Below, one piece after another: positions 14,791 through 25,368 of a stretch of DNA of 64,000 bases. Position 1 is the stretch's first letter. Every line of letters starts with the position of its first letter. The stretch comes from Azolla caroliniana (lineage: Eukaryota; Polypodiophyta). A program made the position numbers and the translations under genes. Location: positions 32,798,001 through 32,862,000 of the forward strand of contig JBHGNT010000001.1 of the NCBI GenBank assembly GCA_043228905.1, read 5' to 3'. The notes beneath the pieces are model-generated. The model worked only from the letters and a program-made list of their open reading frames with translations. It ran no database searches and was not told the DNA's origin.

Positions 14791-14813
14791 GGGGGGGGGG
14801 GGGGGGGGGGGGG
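14791..14813. repeat. Poly-G run of 23
   Basis: Twenty-three consecutive G follow a purine-rich AAAGAGAGAGGAAGAAA stretch. The exact length recurs at 29851-29873 in unit 2. Homopolymers this long mutate and mis-sequence easily, so equal length is informative about the age or reality of the duplication. Confidence 0.95.
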
Positions 14814-14871
14814 AGTTGCAGAGAAAAGAAGGAGCCCATACCTCAAAAAAGACGTTCCTTTCTCTGGTTAC

Positions 14872-15100
14872 CTTCTTCTTTGTCTTCTTTCTTCTGTCAA
14901 ATTTGATCGTTCGCTTCTGTCTCCCTGCTTCATCTGCTGCTTTCTCTGCATGTTCTGGTCCTGGTTCGGGTTCGGGTTCGGGTTCTGTTCTGGTTCTCTG
15001 AGGCTTTTGGGTAATGATACTTTTTTCTCTCCTCTTATGAGAGAATGAGGAGATGATGATGTGGTTGAGGTTGAGTTTGGGCTGGGTTTTCATGAGAGCT
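14872..15100 (-). promoter_or_regulatory. Candidate 5' UTR exon / promoter-proximal region of PP2A B (unit 1)
   Basis: On the minus strand a purine-rich stretch with GAAGAA runs ends in a strong donor (AAGAAG|GTAACC, exon end 14872) about 1 kb upstream of the PP2A B start codon. It contains four CCCGAA-type hexamer repeats (14960-14990). A non-coding first exon separated from the start codon by an intron would suit this position. No TATA box was identified. Inference only; 5' transcript ends would decide. Confidence 0.35.
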
Positions 15101-15213
15101 ACTACTGCTATCTATGGTTATGCATTGGTGGCCATAGTATGTACATACAAGAATCAAATTTCATTGGGTTTTCATGAGCTTACTAGTGTCTATGCTATGG
15201 CCATAGTACAAGA
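15083..15213. repeat. Two local tandem copies sharing GGGTTTTCATGAG ... GGCCATAGTA
   Basis: A block beginning GGGTTTTCATGAG and ending GGCCATAGTATGTACATAC (15083-15152) is followed by a shorter relative beginning GGGTTTTCATGAG and ending GGCCATAGTACAAGAA (15165-15213). It is duplicated at 30143-30273. Confidence 0.55.
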
Positions 15214-17355
15214 AATTCTCCTTTAAAACTCTCTTGTCCCGGGTTCGAATCCTCTTAATGACCACGATTTTACCCCCGACAAGTATACACGTAATGCATT
15301 GACTTTGTATGCTACAGTAGACTTAATATACTCCTTCATCTCATCACAACTCAGCCAAGCCAAGCCACATACGGTGAATGGCCATTGCATATACAAACCA
15401 TCACTTGTGATGACGAATGATCTCTTCAACGGATATGGCATCAAAACATGAAATCATTTTGATCGGTTTTATGTAGCCTCTAATATGCCACAATCCTTAT
15501 GAGCTAATAAAATAAAATAAAAAATTCATAATTTGGATAAGGACCATGAGTGCTTCCTTGTCAATCTCTCAATTGCTCTTTATTAAATGTTATATGACCA
15601 TTTTCATTACTCCTCTAGTTGTGGTCGTTAACCAACATTGCTACAATCTCATAGATGAAATTGGCAATGATCAATTGTGGAGAGTGTTAAGACTCGGTTT
15701 AGATTAGTAAGAAGGAAAAATCATGCATTGGATTGGTATGGAAACGATTGCTAAATGTTATATAATATACTTAGTGAATATCAAGGAGAGATCAGTGAAG
15801 TGGTCAAGCAAGTAGTCATTTGATAACACTCCTTGATGCATTGCAACCATGGGCTGACATGAACTTTAATAGGGTGGACCAAAGTTAGTCAATTGTGAAG
15901 TCATGTTGACGTCAACACTCTCATGAATGATGTCATGTCCTTAATATAACAAAGAGGAAAATGGCACATACCATGAGACACCTTCAACCAACACATCGGT
16001 AGGTGAAACCTTCTTTATGTTTTATTTTATTTTATTTACGATGATTGGTTGCACGTCTCGTTTTTTTTGTAATCTTTTGTCTCATGGGCCAATTTTGGTC
16101 TTAGAAGATGTTAATTTCCCTCCCTCTCTCTCTCTCTAACCTCGTTGAATCTATTCAATTGTCAATTGAAATTCCCTCTTTGTTTTAATCCATTTAGTCA
16201 ACCTGTTAACACGAAAATGCTTTTGATTGACTCTTCGAAGGTGGATAGACTCTATGGAGACAAGTTGGCTCCTTAATATGCATGGATGAACTCTATGGAG
16301 ACTACTTGATTTTTAAAATAAAACAACCTAATATGTACATTATCAATGCCTCTAATGAAACCATAAATATGTCATGACAATGTGTCAATAGTAAGGTAAT
16401 AATGTGTTTGTCCACAACGTGAAAGTATCATGGTTTTCATGAACCTATAAGAGAATATTAACTACATGAAAACATGTGAACGATACTTGACGCGATATCT
16501 AATATATGCAAAAAATTATCCATGGTACAATAACCTAAAGGCTAGCATAGACACTCAACAAATGCGTAAAATACTTGATACTACCATAACTTCCTTGTGG
16601 GATGGGTTGCTTGCCACACCCACCACATAACAAATCAATTGACATTTAATTATTCTTCGTACTCCATTTGTATAACAAGACGGCTTACATGGGGAGTGAT
16701 CTAAACTCTTCAATCATTTTATAACATAATGTTGTTCCATCACTAAAAAGAAGAGATGCATCTTCTACTTACTAATTCGACCTTTACATACTCTTGCATT
16801 CTAAGAAACCTCTCCTAAATGAAGAATATCTAAGGTTTTTTTATATGAGATTGGACTTTCATTAAAAGATCAAAGGAAGTTGGCAAAATGAACTTGTAAC
16901 TTCAGGAGAAGGGGTGCTCTCAAATTGAAGGATTAGGAATGTTGCATATATCGGGGTGTTGCGACTGTTTATTAAAAGCATAGGCTTTTGCTAAGTGGTA
17001 AGATGACGTATAGAGTTTGACACTTACCCCGATGCTAGGAGGTAAAAAGGAAAAGTGTTAAGAGTTGCGAATGGAAGCCTCGATAAATGGTGGTGTTTCG
17101 ATACTGTTTGATATTTAATAGAACCAATGCGTGGATCCTATTCCAATATTGGAATTTCTTCCCCTTCGACAGGGCAAAGAGTTCATCTATCTTGATGTAG
17201 AACGAATGAAAAGATTTGACCAAATCTCCATTGTATGCCTAGACAAACTTTCCCAGTCTATGAGAGGGTTGTCATTGCCTTGTAGGGGATGACTTACAAC
17301 AATAATTCTTTCTTGCCATAAGCATCATGAGTTTGGTAAAAACTTGATTGGTCAC
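15214..17355. other. AT-rich flank left of the LINE, no gene recognised
   Basis: No conserved coding sequence was found. Near its left edge is a B-box-like GGGTTCGAATCC (15241-15252), preceded at a tRNA-like distance by TGGCCATAGTACAAG, a possible decayed tRNA-derived SINE. A short CT-rich run lies near 16120-16140. The same sequence recurs at 30274-32415. With the right flank it makes the pre-insertion target of the LINE. Confidence 0.5.
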
Positions 17356-17722
17356 AAAAAGGTTGGAGGATAAACACTAAATGTGGAAGTTGTTCTCTAA
17401 TAGGTTCTTGAGGAAGGAAAGCAATATCCCTCTGCATCAGACCCAGCGACCATATTCGGTGACCCTCCCCTATGTCTGAGCTTCACGGCCGCCACAACAG
17501 AGGAAGGGAAGCAACCACTGGGCTACAAATTCGTTCTGCTGCGCTACAACATCTCTACCAACAGGTTTGATTTCTGCCTATATTAACTTTGTATCCATCG
17601 AAGCAGATGAAATTAGTGGTGGTGGTGATTGGGGAAAAGTAAGGAGAAATATTTGGAAGAGAAGAGAGAACGATTAATTAGGAAGTAGGGAGTCTTACAA
17701 ACTCAGGACTAGAAGAGAGTCG

Positions 17723-19117
17723 ATGTATACACCGTCTTCGTCAATGCCCAAGGAGCGATCCAGCGAATCGGCCCCTGCTTCTCCTACGATTGACGGTACT
17801 ATAGATGTCCAATTGGCACCGGAAGATGAGCTCACTGTTCTCAATGAAGTTAAACGATTGGAGCGGTGCTCTGTTGTTGCCCAAGTCCTGGGAAAACGAC
17901 CGAGTAGAGGGGATCTTCGTCATCTTCTCCAGGCAGCCTTAAAGGAAAAATTGGATAAGATAACTGATATTCAATTGATGGGCCGAGGTTGCTATCAATT
18001 GGAGTTTGAAGATCATTCTTCCGTTTGCAATATCCTTTCCATCCACTCGGTAGAAATCTCAGGTGCATGGGTTCTTTTTTTCCCATGGACCCATGGTTTT
18101 GATACGGCAGCCCTACAGGTGGAGGCAACGGGATACTTTACGTGTACTGCTGTTTTTCCAGGTTTAGACAAGGAGTGGAGGGAGGTTCTTCACAAAATTG
18201 GGGCAGCAATAGGTAGAGTTTTACATGTTAACTCATCTACATTCAAGGATATTGTAGAAAAAGGAGGAGCTCCGTCGGTCAAGTTACTTTGCAAGAAAGA
18301 TGTAGTGTTACCTAATTGGATTCGCCTTCCAAAACTGCAAGGTAATATGTTTCAAAAAATTCAGAAAGTGCTTTACTTTGGGTTGCCCAACCAATGTTTT
18401 TCTTGTAAAAAAATTGGTCATTTAGCAAAAGATTGTTTGATTGTCCATGGGAAGCCTATTGTAGCTATGCATAAGCAAAATAATAATGTGGTCACTTCAC
18501 TGGTGCCTCATGAAACTCAACAAGTAAAGGGTTTTGATATATTGTTAGATAAAGTGGGTAAGGGAAAAGGTGTTGATATGAGTTGTTCCAATGTCCCTCA
18601 ATTTGCACTATCGGAAGGTAGTATGGACACGTTGAGGCAAGATTTAGGAATGTCGATTTCTGCTCCATCTTTGGAGATCATTCCAGCCATTCCTCCTCCC
18701 TTAGTGTTGCCTGAATGTAGTATGGACGCTTTGCAAAAAGATGTAGTTATGCCGGTTTCCATTTCCTCTTTGGAAATTGTTCCAGTCATTGACTCAATGC
18801 TAGAACAAGATCCGACGAAAGTTAAGGCGTCAGTTCAGAAAATGATAACATCGTTTCAACATAATGATGCAAAGGTAAATGCTCGATCATATTCAGATGT
18901 TTTGCAGACAGGGGTGGGGCAATCACCGTATGTTTTTGCATCTGCAAAGGATACTATAGAAGCGCTTGGGAATAGCAAAAATAGGGTATATAAAGACCAT
19001 CGTGTGTTAGTCAAGGATTTCCGTGTGGAAAAAAGAATAACAAGAGCAGTAACTTCATCTCAAAAGGAGAGACAAGTGGTTTTGACTGATAAGAGGTCTT
19101 CTCCATCTCAATCTTGA
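17723..19117 (+). CDS. LINE ORF1, zinc-knuckle RNA-binding protein (copy 1)
   Basis: A 464-residue protein with a plant LINE ORF1 layout. The N-terminal half resembles the DUF4283-type region found in plant L1 ORF1 and zinc-knuckle proteins, followed by one CCHC knuckle, C-F-S-C-K-K-I-G-H-L-A-K-D-C, at about residues 225-238. A variable Ser/Pro- and charge-rich tail follows. It contains an internal repeat: LEIIPAIPPPLVLPECSMD resembles the next LEIVPVIDSM block. The product should coat LINE RNA in a ribonucleoprotein. The ATG at 17723 is the first of the open frame. The stop TGA is one nucleotide before the ORF2 ATG. Confidence 0.9.
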   Translation: MYTPSSSMPKERSSESAPASPTIDGTIDVQLAPEDELTVLNEVKRLERCSVVAQVLGKRPSRGDLRHLLQAALKEKLDKITDIQLMGRGCYQLEFEDHSSVCNILSIHSVEISGAWVLFFPWTHGFDTAALQVEATGYFTCTAVFPGLDKEWREVLHKIGAAIGRVLHVNSSTFKDIVEKGGAPSVKLLCKKDVVLPNWIRLPKLQGNMFQKIQKVLYFGLPNQCFSCKKIGHLAKDCLIVHGKPIVAMHKQNNNVVTSLVPHETQQVKGFDILLDKVGKGKGVDMSCSNVPQFALSEGSMDTLRQDLGMSISAPSLEIIPAIPPPLVLPECSMDALQKDVVMPVSISSLEIVPVIDSMLEQDPTKVKASVQKMITSFQHNDAKVNARSYSDVLQTGVGQSPYVFASAKDTIEALGNSKNRVYKDHRVLVKDFRVEKRITRAVTSSQKERQVVLTDKRSSPSQS

Positions 19118-19118
19118 T

Positions 19119-22100
19119 ATGTATTATTTTAATATTTTATCTTGGAACCTTCAAGGGTTAGGTACGAGTCGTTGTAATAGAGTAAGATGTTACTTGAATC
19201 AAGAATTATCTTTACCTTCAATAGGTCAACTTGATATGCTATGCTTTCAAGAACACCATCTTAATTCACAAAGGATAGCATCGAATAGAAATTTACTACG
19301 TGGTAATTGGATTTATGAATGGGTTCCGGCTTTTGGACCATCTGGTACTCAAGGTGGCCTTTGTATCGCACTTAAAATGCAATGGCAGTCTAATGTACAA
19401 GCTAAAGGAGTATTGTTTGGTGGTAGAGTTCAATATATGCTTATTCTTATCTCCGGAAAATTGATTGGTTTTTTGAATGTATATGCTCCGAATTCTGTTA
19501 CTGGAAGAATTCGTTTGTGGAATAAGTTATTGCAAGATCTTCCTGTGGCACAACATTGGTGCATGTGTGGTGATTGGAACATGATTGAAAGCCCTAGTGA
19601 TAGATTAGGTGGATCTTCTACTACTATATCGGGTTTAGAATTGCGTGAGTGGGAAAAGTTAATTTTCAAATATGAAGTTACTGATTTGTGGCATATTCCA
19701 ACCTTCTCTCGCATGCCCGATTCCTTGTTATACTCACGTTCCAATCGAAGAAGTATTGCTCTTAATCTGTCGAGAATAGATAGGTTTTATGCAGATTCTT
19801 TTTTTTGGGATCGTGGAGGATATGTGGGTATTATATCAGGCACTTCGTTCTCAGATCATGCCCCGATTATGCTCAAATTCTGTATGAACAGCCATACTTC
19901 TATTTCTCGATTGTATGTGCCAAGGTTTATTGTTGATGATATGAGTTTGCAGAATACAGTTTTGTCAATTTGGAGAATGGCTGTAGGGGATTCTAATTGT
20001 CAAAAATTACAGAATGCTCTTCTCGCAGTTTCCAACTTCTTTATACAACAAGTTAAGTTAAAACAAAGTAGCTACACTAGAAAATTGTTGAATGCTAAGA
20101 GAGGTTTGGCTTCTCTTCAAATTTTGCAAGAAAAACAGCCTCATTCTCAATATATTCATTGTGAATTACAGAATGTTATGATGCTTATTTCTTTTCTGCA
20201 GCAAAAACGTGCTCAATTTTTTCTTCATGCATCTGCAGCAAGATGGTGTACAAAAGGAGACACCATGTCAAAATTCTTTTTCCAACATGTTACGCCTAAA
20301 AGAAATAAAATTCAGATTGTACAATTGAAAAGATCTGATGGTACAGTTACTATGGATAAAGATGAAATGAGTAACATTGTTGCCACTTATTATGAGTCGT
20401 TGTTATCAGCAGATACTCCAAGTGTTGAAACTCAACAAATGCGCCAAAAAGTATGGGTTGTTACTGTGGTTAAGGTAACATCTCGGATATCTCTTCAGCT
20501 TCTTCGTCCATTTTCATCCTTTGAAATATTACAAGCTATTAAAGGTGTTGGGCCAGATGTGTCCCCGGGAGTAGATGGAATGGGAAGAGATTTTTTCATT
20601 ACATATTGGGACTTGATTGCCGAAGATCTATTGGCAGCATTTCAAGAAATGTTCAATACAGGTATTATGCCACAAAAGTGGAAAGAGGGATTAATATGCC
20701 TCATTCCGAAAGGTGAGGTTGTTACGGATGAGGTGAAGGGTTGGTGGCCCATTACTTTATTGAATACAATTTACAAAATCTATGCTAAGTTATTGGCTTT
20801 GAGATTACAACCTTTTCTTTCAGAGATTGTGCATGACTCACAGACGGGATTTATGCAAGAACGTAGTATTTTTGACAATATTTTTTTGTTTTGGGAATTA
20901 ACAGGGATGGCAATGAAAACTAAAGAAGATCTAGCGGTACTTTTATTAGATTTTGAGAAGGCATATGATAGAGTTGATTGGGACTTCATGGAAGGTTCAT
21001 TATTGAGATTAGGTTTTCCTGCGCAGTGGATTAGGGCTGTAGCTTCCTTGTATCGTGAGGCCTTTAGTTCAGTGTTGGTCGCCGGTGGGCAAACTAGAAA
21101 ATTTTCTATCTCGCGTTCGGTTCGTCAAGGTTGTCCATTGGCCCCATTCCTGTTTTTGCTAGTTATGGAAACATTCTCAATGTATTTAAACTCCTCTCAA
21201 GTTGCTTTGAAGGGTTTGCCTTTGCCTGCCACGCAACAACAAATGTTGGATGCAGAATTTGCAGATGATACTGCAATTTATGTTCAAGGTAATGATGAAA
21301 AATTAAGTAAATTGCAAGAAGTAGTGGAGGAATTTTGTTTGGCCTCTGGAGCAAAGATAAATTGGCATAAATCTCTTGGCTTTTGGGTGTCACAAAATTC
21401 CTTGCCTAATTGGATGCCTTCGCAGGAATTCAAGTGGGTTCCTAATGGAACCACTACTCGTTACTTAGGCTGTCAAGTGGGACTTCATGTTACTGCAGAT
21501 ATGTTAGTTGCTCCTCTACTTGTAAAATTAAGAAGAAAATTGTTGCTTTGGGATTCGGTTAACCTGTCACTTGCAGGTCGTATACTTGTAGCTAACCAAG
21601 TGTTGTTAGCGACTATTTGGTATGTTGCTTCAACTACATTGTTTGCTAGATCATGTATTTTACAGGTGCAACGCCTCATTCGTAACTACATTTGGGGAGG
21701 GAAAACAGGTCAAGGTAAAAGGCCTAAAGTAGCTTGGGCAGTATTGATTGCTCCACGACAAAATGGTGGGATGGGGCTGGTAGATCCAGATGCACAGTGT
21801 AAGGCTTTGCTTTCTAAATTTGTGTGCAGAGCTATGTTGCCAATGCAAGGTGTTTGGAGTCGTTTGATGATGCATAGGTTGTCTACTATGTGCCCATCAA
21901 TAGGAGGAAAGTGGCAACCATCTTTAAGATGGGGTTTTATTCAGAATTTTCATTTGTTTAAAACAACCTTATTAGAAGATAGGGTTTTTAATGGAATTCT
22001 CACAAGTTGGTCAGCTGTCAAAAAGTTTCTAATTCGGAAGGTACCTTCGACAACGGATGACTTGTTGAGACAACCCTTGATCTGGAACTTTCTCTTTTCA

Positions 22101-23441
22101 GATTCAAGGGGTTTTCTGCTTGGTAGCCGTCCTCGGTTGAATTGGGCTTCTATGGATGCATCAATAGCATGGGGATGCTATGTTATGAATCAACAGTTAC
22201 AACCTTTGTCGAGGCCTTCAGTTCGAGGAAGTGCTATTATGTGCGATAATATGCAAGTGGCGTTGGGACAATTTATGGCTTCATGGTCCCCCTCTAGCAA
22301 TCAGATTTGGTTTGGTTATTTCTCTCCTCTAAAAGTGATTTTAGGAGCTAAAGTAACTAACACTATGGGTGATGTAATATACTTTAATGTGGATGATGAT
22401 GGTAGGTTGTGGCATGTATTTTCTGAATCAGATGTGTGGATATCCGCCAATGTTTCAGCGATTCGAGTAGTTGCAAGATCGGGAAAAAAATGGCTCTTGG
22501 ATCCACCATTTCAAGAATGCTTACGGTGTTGTTCGTTGTGGGTTTTTCAAAAAAAGCCGCTTTATAATTTGGATTGGGATCCAGCTGATTATCAATGGAA
22601 AAAACCGAATGCTAATGGAAATGGTAAACACTTAGAGTTCTTTCAGTATTCAGTTAAGTTAGGTAGAAATTTATTATTGCAATCAAAGTATAAATGCCCG
22701 GCTGCCATGAAGCATTGGATTGCAAATAATGTGAATGAACTACAACTTACAAAATTTTGGAAATGGTTGTGGAGTATGCAGTTGCCGAAAAAAGTTATTT
22801 GTTTTCGGTGGTTGTTGATACATTATGCTCTTCCTGTTGGTGATTGGTTGAGGCAAAATCAGCAATATGCTTGTGGAATGCATTGTGGTGAATCTACGGA
22901 ATCTATTTTGCATTTGTTTTGGATGTGTCCCAAAATCAAGCAATTCTGGAGTAAGTTGTTTTTATTACTAAGAAACCACTATGCTCGTTCTACTTTCTCG
23001 TGGGGTGCAGTATTATGGGGTGTCCTTCATGGAGATGTTATGAATTACGAACGTATGCATGCTTCTCATGTTTTTTACTTTTCCAATGGGTACATCTATC
23101 TCACTTCATTTCCATCTGTTATTCCTCGGTTTAGAACTGAAAATCTGGTTATTTGGCGTACTGTTACGTCACTAGCGCTGTGGACAATATGGAAAACGAG
23201 ATGCGATGTTGTTTTTAACAATGCTCACATACATCTCAATAATATGCTTATTGAATTCTGGTGGTTATTTGTCCACACCATACGTGGACAATATGATGAT
23301 TTGCAGGGTACAACTGATGCTCAAAGGCAACGTCAAGTGGACTTTAAGAAACGGTGGCGAGGGCTTCACTTGTTTTCAGATACGTCTCCTGGTATGAAGT
23401 GGAATTATTCCATTCCTCCTTTTTTATTGCATAGCTTGTAG
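19119..23441 (+). CDS. LINE ORF2, endonuclease-reverse transcriptase (copy 1)
   Basis: A 1440-residue protein. The N-terminal apurinic-type endonuclease (about 1-250) has ILSWNLQGLG, QEHH, NVYAPNS, GDWNMI and SDHAPIML blocks. The reverse transcriptase (about 480-780) has PGVDGMGRDFF, LIPKGE, TGFMQERSIFDNI, LLLDFEKAYDRVDWDFM, SVRQGCPLAP and the catalytic F-A-D-D at 714-717. A zf-RVT-like Cys/His/Trp-rich domain lies near 1212-1280. Length is normal for plant L1 ORF2. It starts one base after the ORF1 stop in another frame, so translation probably depends on termination-reinitiation or rescanning. It is intact and so possibly active. Confidence 0.95.
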   Translation: MYYFNILSWNLQGLGTSRCNRVRCYLNQELSLPSIGQLDMLCFQEHHLNSQRIASNRNLLRGNWIYEWVPAFGPSGTQGGLCIALKMQWQSNVQAKGVLFGGRVQYMLILISGKLIGFLNVYAPNSVTGRIRLWNKLLQDLPVAQHWCMCGDWNMIESPSDRLGGSSTTISGLELREWEKLIFKYEVTDLWHIPTFSRMPDSLLYSRSNRRSIALNLSRIDRFYADSFFWDRGGYVGIISGTSFSDHAPIMLKFCMNSHTSISRLYVPRFIVDDMSLQNTVLSIWRMAVGDSNCQKLQNALLAVSNFFIQQVKLKQSSYTRKLLNAKRGLASLQILQEKQPHSQYIHCELQNVMMLISFLQQKRAQFFLHASAARWCTKGDTMSKFFFQHVTPKRNKIQIVQLKRSDGTVTMDKDEMSNIVATYYESLLSADTPSVETQQMRQKVWVVTVVKVTSRISLQLLRPFSSFEILQAIKGVGPDVSPGVDGMGRDFFITYWDLIAEDLLAAFQEMFNTGIMPQKWKEGLICLIPKGEVVTDEVKGWWPITLLNTIYKIYAKLLALRLQPFLSEIVHDSQTGFMQERSIFDNIFLFWELTGMAMKTKEDLAVLLLDFEKAYDRVDWDFMEGSLLRLGFPAQWIRAVASLYREAFSSVLVAGGQTRKFSISRSVRQGCPLAPFLFLLVMETFSMYLNSSQVALKGLPLPATQQQMLDAEFADDTAIYVQGNDEKLSKLQEVVEEFCLASGAKINWHKSLGFWVSQNSLPNWMPSQEFKWVPNGTTTRYLGCQVGLHVTADMLVAPLLVKLRRKLLLWDSVNLSLAGRILVANQVLLATIWYVASTTLFARSCILQVQRLIRNYIWGGKTGQGKRPKVAWAVLIAPRQNGGMGLVDPDAQCKALLSKFVCRAMLPMQGVWSRLMMHRLSTMCPSIGGKWQPSLRWGFIQNFHLFKTTLLEDRVFNGILTSWSAVKKFLIRKVPSTTDDLLRQPLIWNFLFSDSRGFLLGSRPRLNWASMDASIAWGCYVMNQQLQPLSRPSVRGSAIMCDNMQVALGQFMASWSPSSNQIWFGYFSPLKVILGAKVTNTMGDVIYFNVDDDGRLWHVFSESDVWISANVSAIRVVARSGKKWLLDPPFQECLRCCSLWVFQKKPLYNLDWDPADYQWKKPNANGNGKHLEFFQYSVKLGRNLLLQSKYKCPAAMKHWIANNVNELQLTKFWKWLWSMQLPKKVICFRWLLIHYALPVGDWLRQNQQYACGMHCGESTESILHLFWMCPKIKQFWSKLFLLLRNHYARSTFSWGAVLWGVLHGDVMNYERMHASHVFYFSNGYIYLTSFPSVIPRFRTENLVIWRTVTSLALWTIWKTRCDVVFNNAHIHLNNMLIEFWWLFVHTIRGQYDDLQGTTDAQRQRQVDFKKRWRGLHLFSDTSPGMKWNYSIPPFLLHSL

Positions 23442-23619
23442 ATGGTGTTCCATTTGTTCCTATTGTGATATCATCTGTATCATCAGATGTTGGTATTAGG
23501 TTTTGTATTACAATAGAGGTGAGATGAAATGTCTCCCTCTGTTTTCTATATGTACATTGCTCAAGTAATTTACTAAGGTGTATCTTTTTTAAAATAAATA
23601 AAAAAAGGTTGGAGGATAA

Positions 23620-25075
23620 TTCTCAGACATTTGTTGACATAATGCGTCCTTACTTTTGGCCCAATAATTGATTATTCAACAAAAACAAGGCACCTCTGAA
23701 TATAGGTCTCAACATTAAGTGGTCAAACTCACGCCACAACAATGGATATGAGATCACACCGATTGTTGCATGTGTGTAATTTTTTGGATCGTTTCAAAAC
23801 ATTTTCAAAATGATGAATAATGTGAGAGACACTTGGCACTTGCATGCATTCCAATGTTACGATTGTGAAATAGAACCTCGTGTCATGTAATTATCTTTTG
23901 CATTAAAATACTCACTTTGTCATCACAATTGGCAGTGTTGAGGTTTCAAAGAAATGTAACTAGTGAAGTCACATGCATCATATTGGATTGTCCTCTTTCA
24001 TATTAAGATGGCAACCACATCAATTTCGATCAAATGTGAACAATCATATGCGTGGTTTCACCCAATGATCACACAAATTGGATTGGTTATCCATGGCATG
24101 AGTCACAAATAATCAACAGAAAAATGGTAAGATAAACTTCTAATAAGGCTTTGAGGAACCAACATCATAGAAGGTTTTGACAATGATGAAATAGAGGCAT
24201 TATTAGTCAAGGATATTTTTTAGATTAAGCAACAAATTCATGAATTCACGAAGCTCTAGATTACACGATAAAGAGATACAAATTTCTCATTCATAAGTAC
24301 AGATTTTTTGTTACGGGCAATGACCATCAATCATCCCGTGAAGTTTGTACCATAGTATTCTATACACGTGGATAAAGTGTGAGGGTTAAATGAGAGTGTA
24401 AAGAAGGGATCATTACGTTTAATCCTAGGAATTGAGACAACCCATAAGATGCCAAGTGTGAACTTGCATGGGGGGCTTAGGCCTAATTATAAATATGAGG
24501 CCTACCTATCCACATTAGACACATAATTGGACTACGTCGAGACTCTGATAGTATGGTGAAGAGATTCTTGTAGTGAGCGTGCTAGTACCAGGTACAACTC
24601 GATGCCACAAAGGTGGTGTGGGACACTGATCGAGGTTTGAGACTATCTCAATCCCTTCATTCGAGGGTGGTCGGGTGGATCAACACCCTTCTTTCTCTCT
24701 CTTTTATTATCCATCTATCTATTATTTCCTTGTCATATGCATGCATTGGGATTGAGCTCTAACATTTTTCTTTGCTTCATACAAAAACAAAAAGTGCCTC
24801 GACCCTCTATGATGGTTGGTAGTTGACACTTGTTGTGACTCTAAACGTTGTGAAACATGCACAAAGAATGTTTCAATCAAACTATGATCATGTATCTTTG
24901 TCACTCTAGTATTGATTGACCCACATCTAGCCTTCTCAAGGCTCCTCGCATTGTATAATTCGTGTAACTCTAACCATGTTTGTGACGGTGTTTTACAAAA
25001 CAAAGCCACGATTAGCATGGAATAGAGTTCACAAATTAAAGGTTGATATTTGCAAAATATTAGGTTGTTATTTGC
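23620..25075. other. AT-rich flank between LINE and element A, no gene recognised
   Basis: Continues the sequence interrupted by the LINE. A TATA-like ATTATAAATATGAGG near 24485-24500 and a weakly gag-like minus-strand frame (24722-25018) hint at an old copia-type remnant, but no protein family could be confirmed. The duplicate is at 38680-40135. Confidence 0.45.
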
Positions 25076-25079
25076 ACGA

Positions 25080-25368
25080 TGTCGCGTTGTTACGCGCGTG
25101 CGTGGAGAAAGGCGGGACCACGAGCGTCTTGGACTAGGGAGTGATGGAGCGTAGGAAGTCGTGCTTCACCGTTTCCGGGGCATCCGTTACAATGTGGGAC
25201 AAATGCCGACTTACATGGGATCGTCTGTCCCGACTTGACTACTCTTCGGCGCCATAAAGGCGCCCTCGTTATTCACACTAAATGTACATGGGTGCGTACA
25301 CACGCTGCACCCCGCCGATGTAGCCAATGTTTCCCGGTTTCCGCCTCTGGCCGAAATTCTTCACGACA
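25080..25368 (-). repeat. Element A 3' LTR, internally deleted (unit 1)
   Basis: Closely matches both ends of the 774-bp LTR at 51317-52090 but lacks about 485 bp between GGGGCATCC and GTTACAATG. The missing part contains the TATA box and the GA and CA microsatellites of the complete LTR. The left end abuts the ACGA target duplication. Confidence 0.85.

Larger units (their letters stand above)
17374..23601 (+). mobile_element. Full-length L1-type LINE retrotransposon, copy 1
   Basis: A 6,228-bp element is bounded by 18-bp target-site duplications AAAAAGGTTGGAGGATAA at 17356-17373 and 23602-23619. It has about 350 bp of 5' UTR, ORF1, ORF2, a short 3' UTR and an A-rich TAAAATAAATAAA-like tail. 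No LTRs are present. The direct repeat, A-rich tail, nucleic-acid-binding ORF1 and endonuclease-RT ORF2 place it with plant L1 elements, which insert by target-primed reverse transcription. Both ORFs are uninterrupted. Confidence 0.95.

Noticed and set aside
14633-15093. Plus- and minus-strand frames of 122-136 codons around the poly-G run
   Set aside because: They consist of low-complexity Lys/Gly or Pro/Glu stretches read through purine tracts and the G run. A non-coding leader exon is the better explanation.
16980-17105. A-box-like TGCTAAGTGGTAAG and a GTTTCGATACTG
   Set aside because: The spacing (over 100 bp) and B-box match are too poor for a tRNA or SINE.
24480-25018. Possible copia LTR/gag remnant
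   Set aside because: A TATA-like box and a weak gag-like minus-strand frame are not enough; no LTR pair, primer-binding site or conserved motif could be found.
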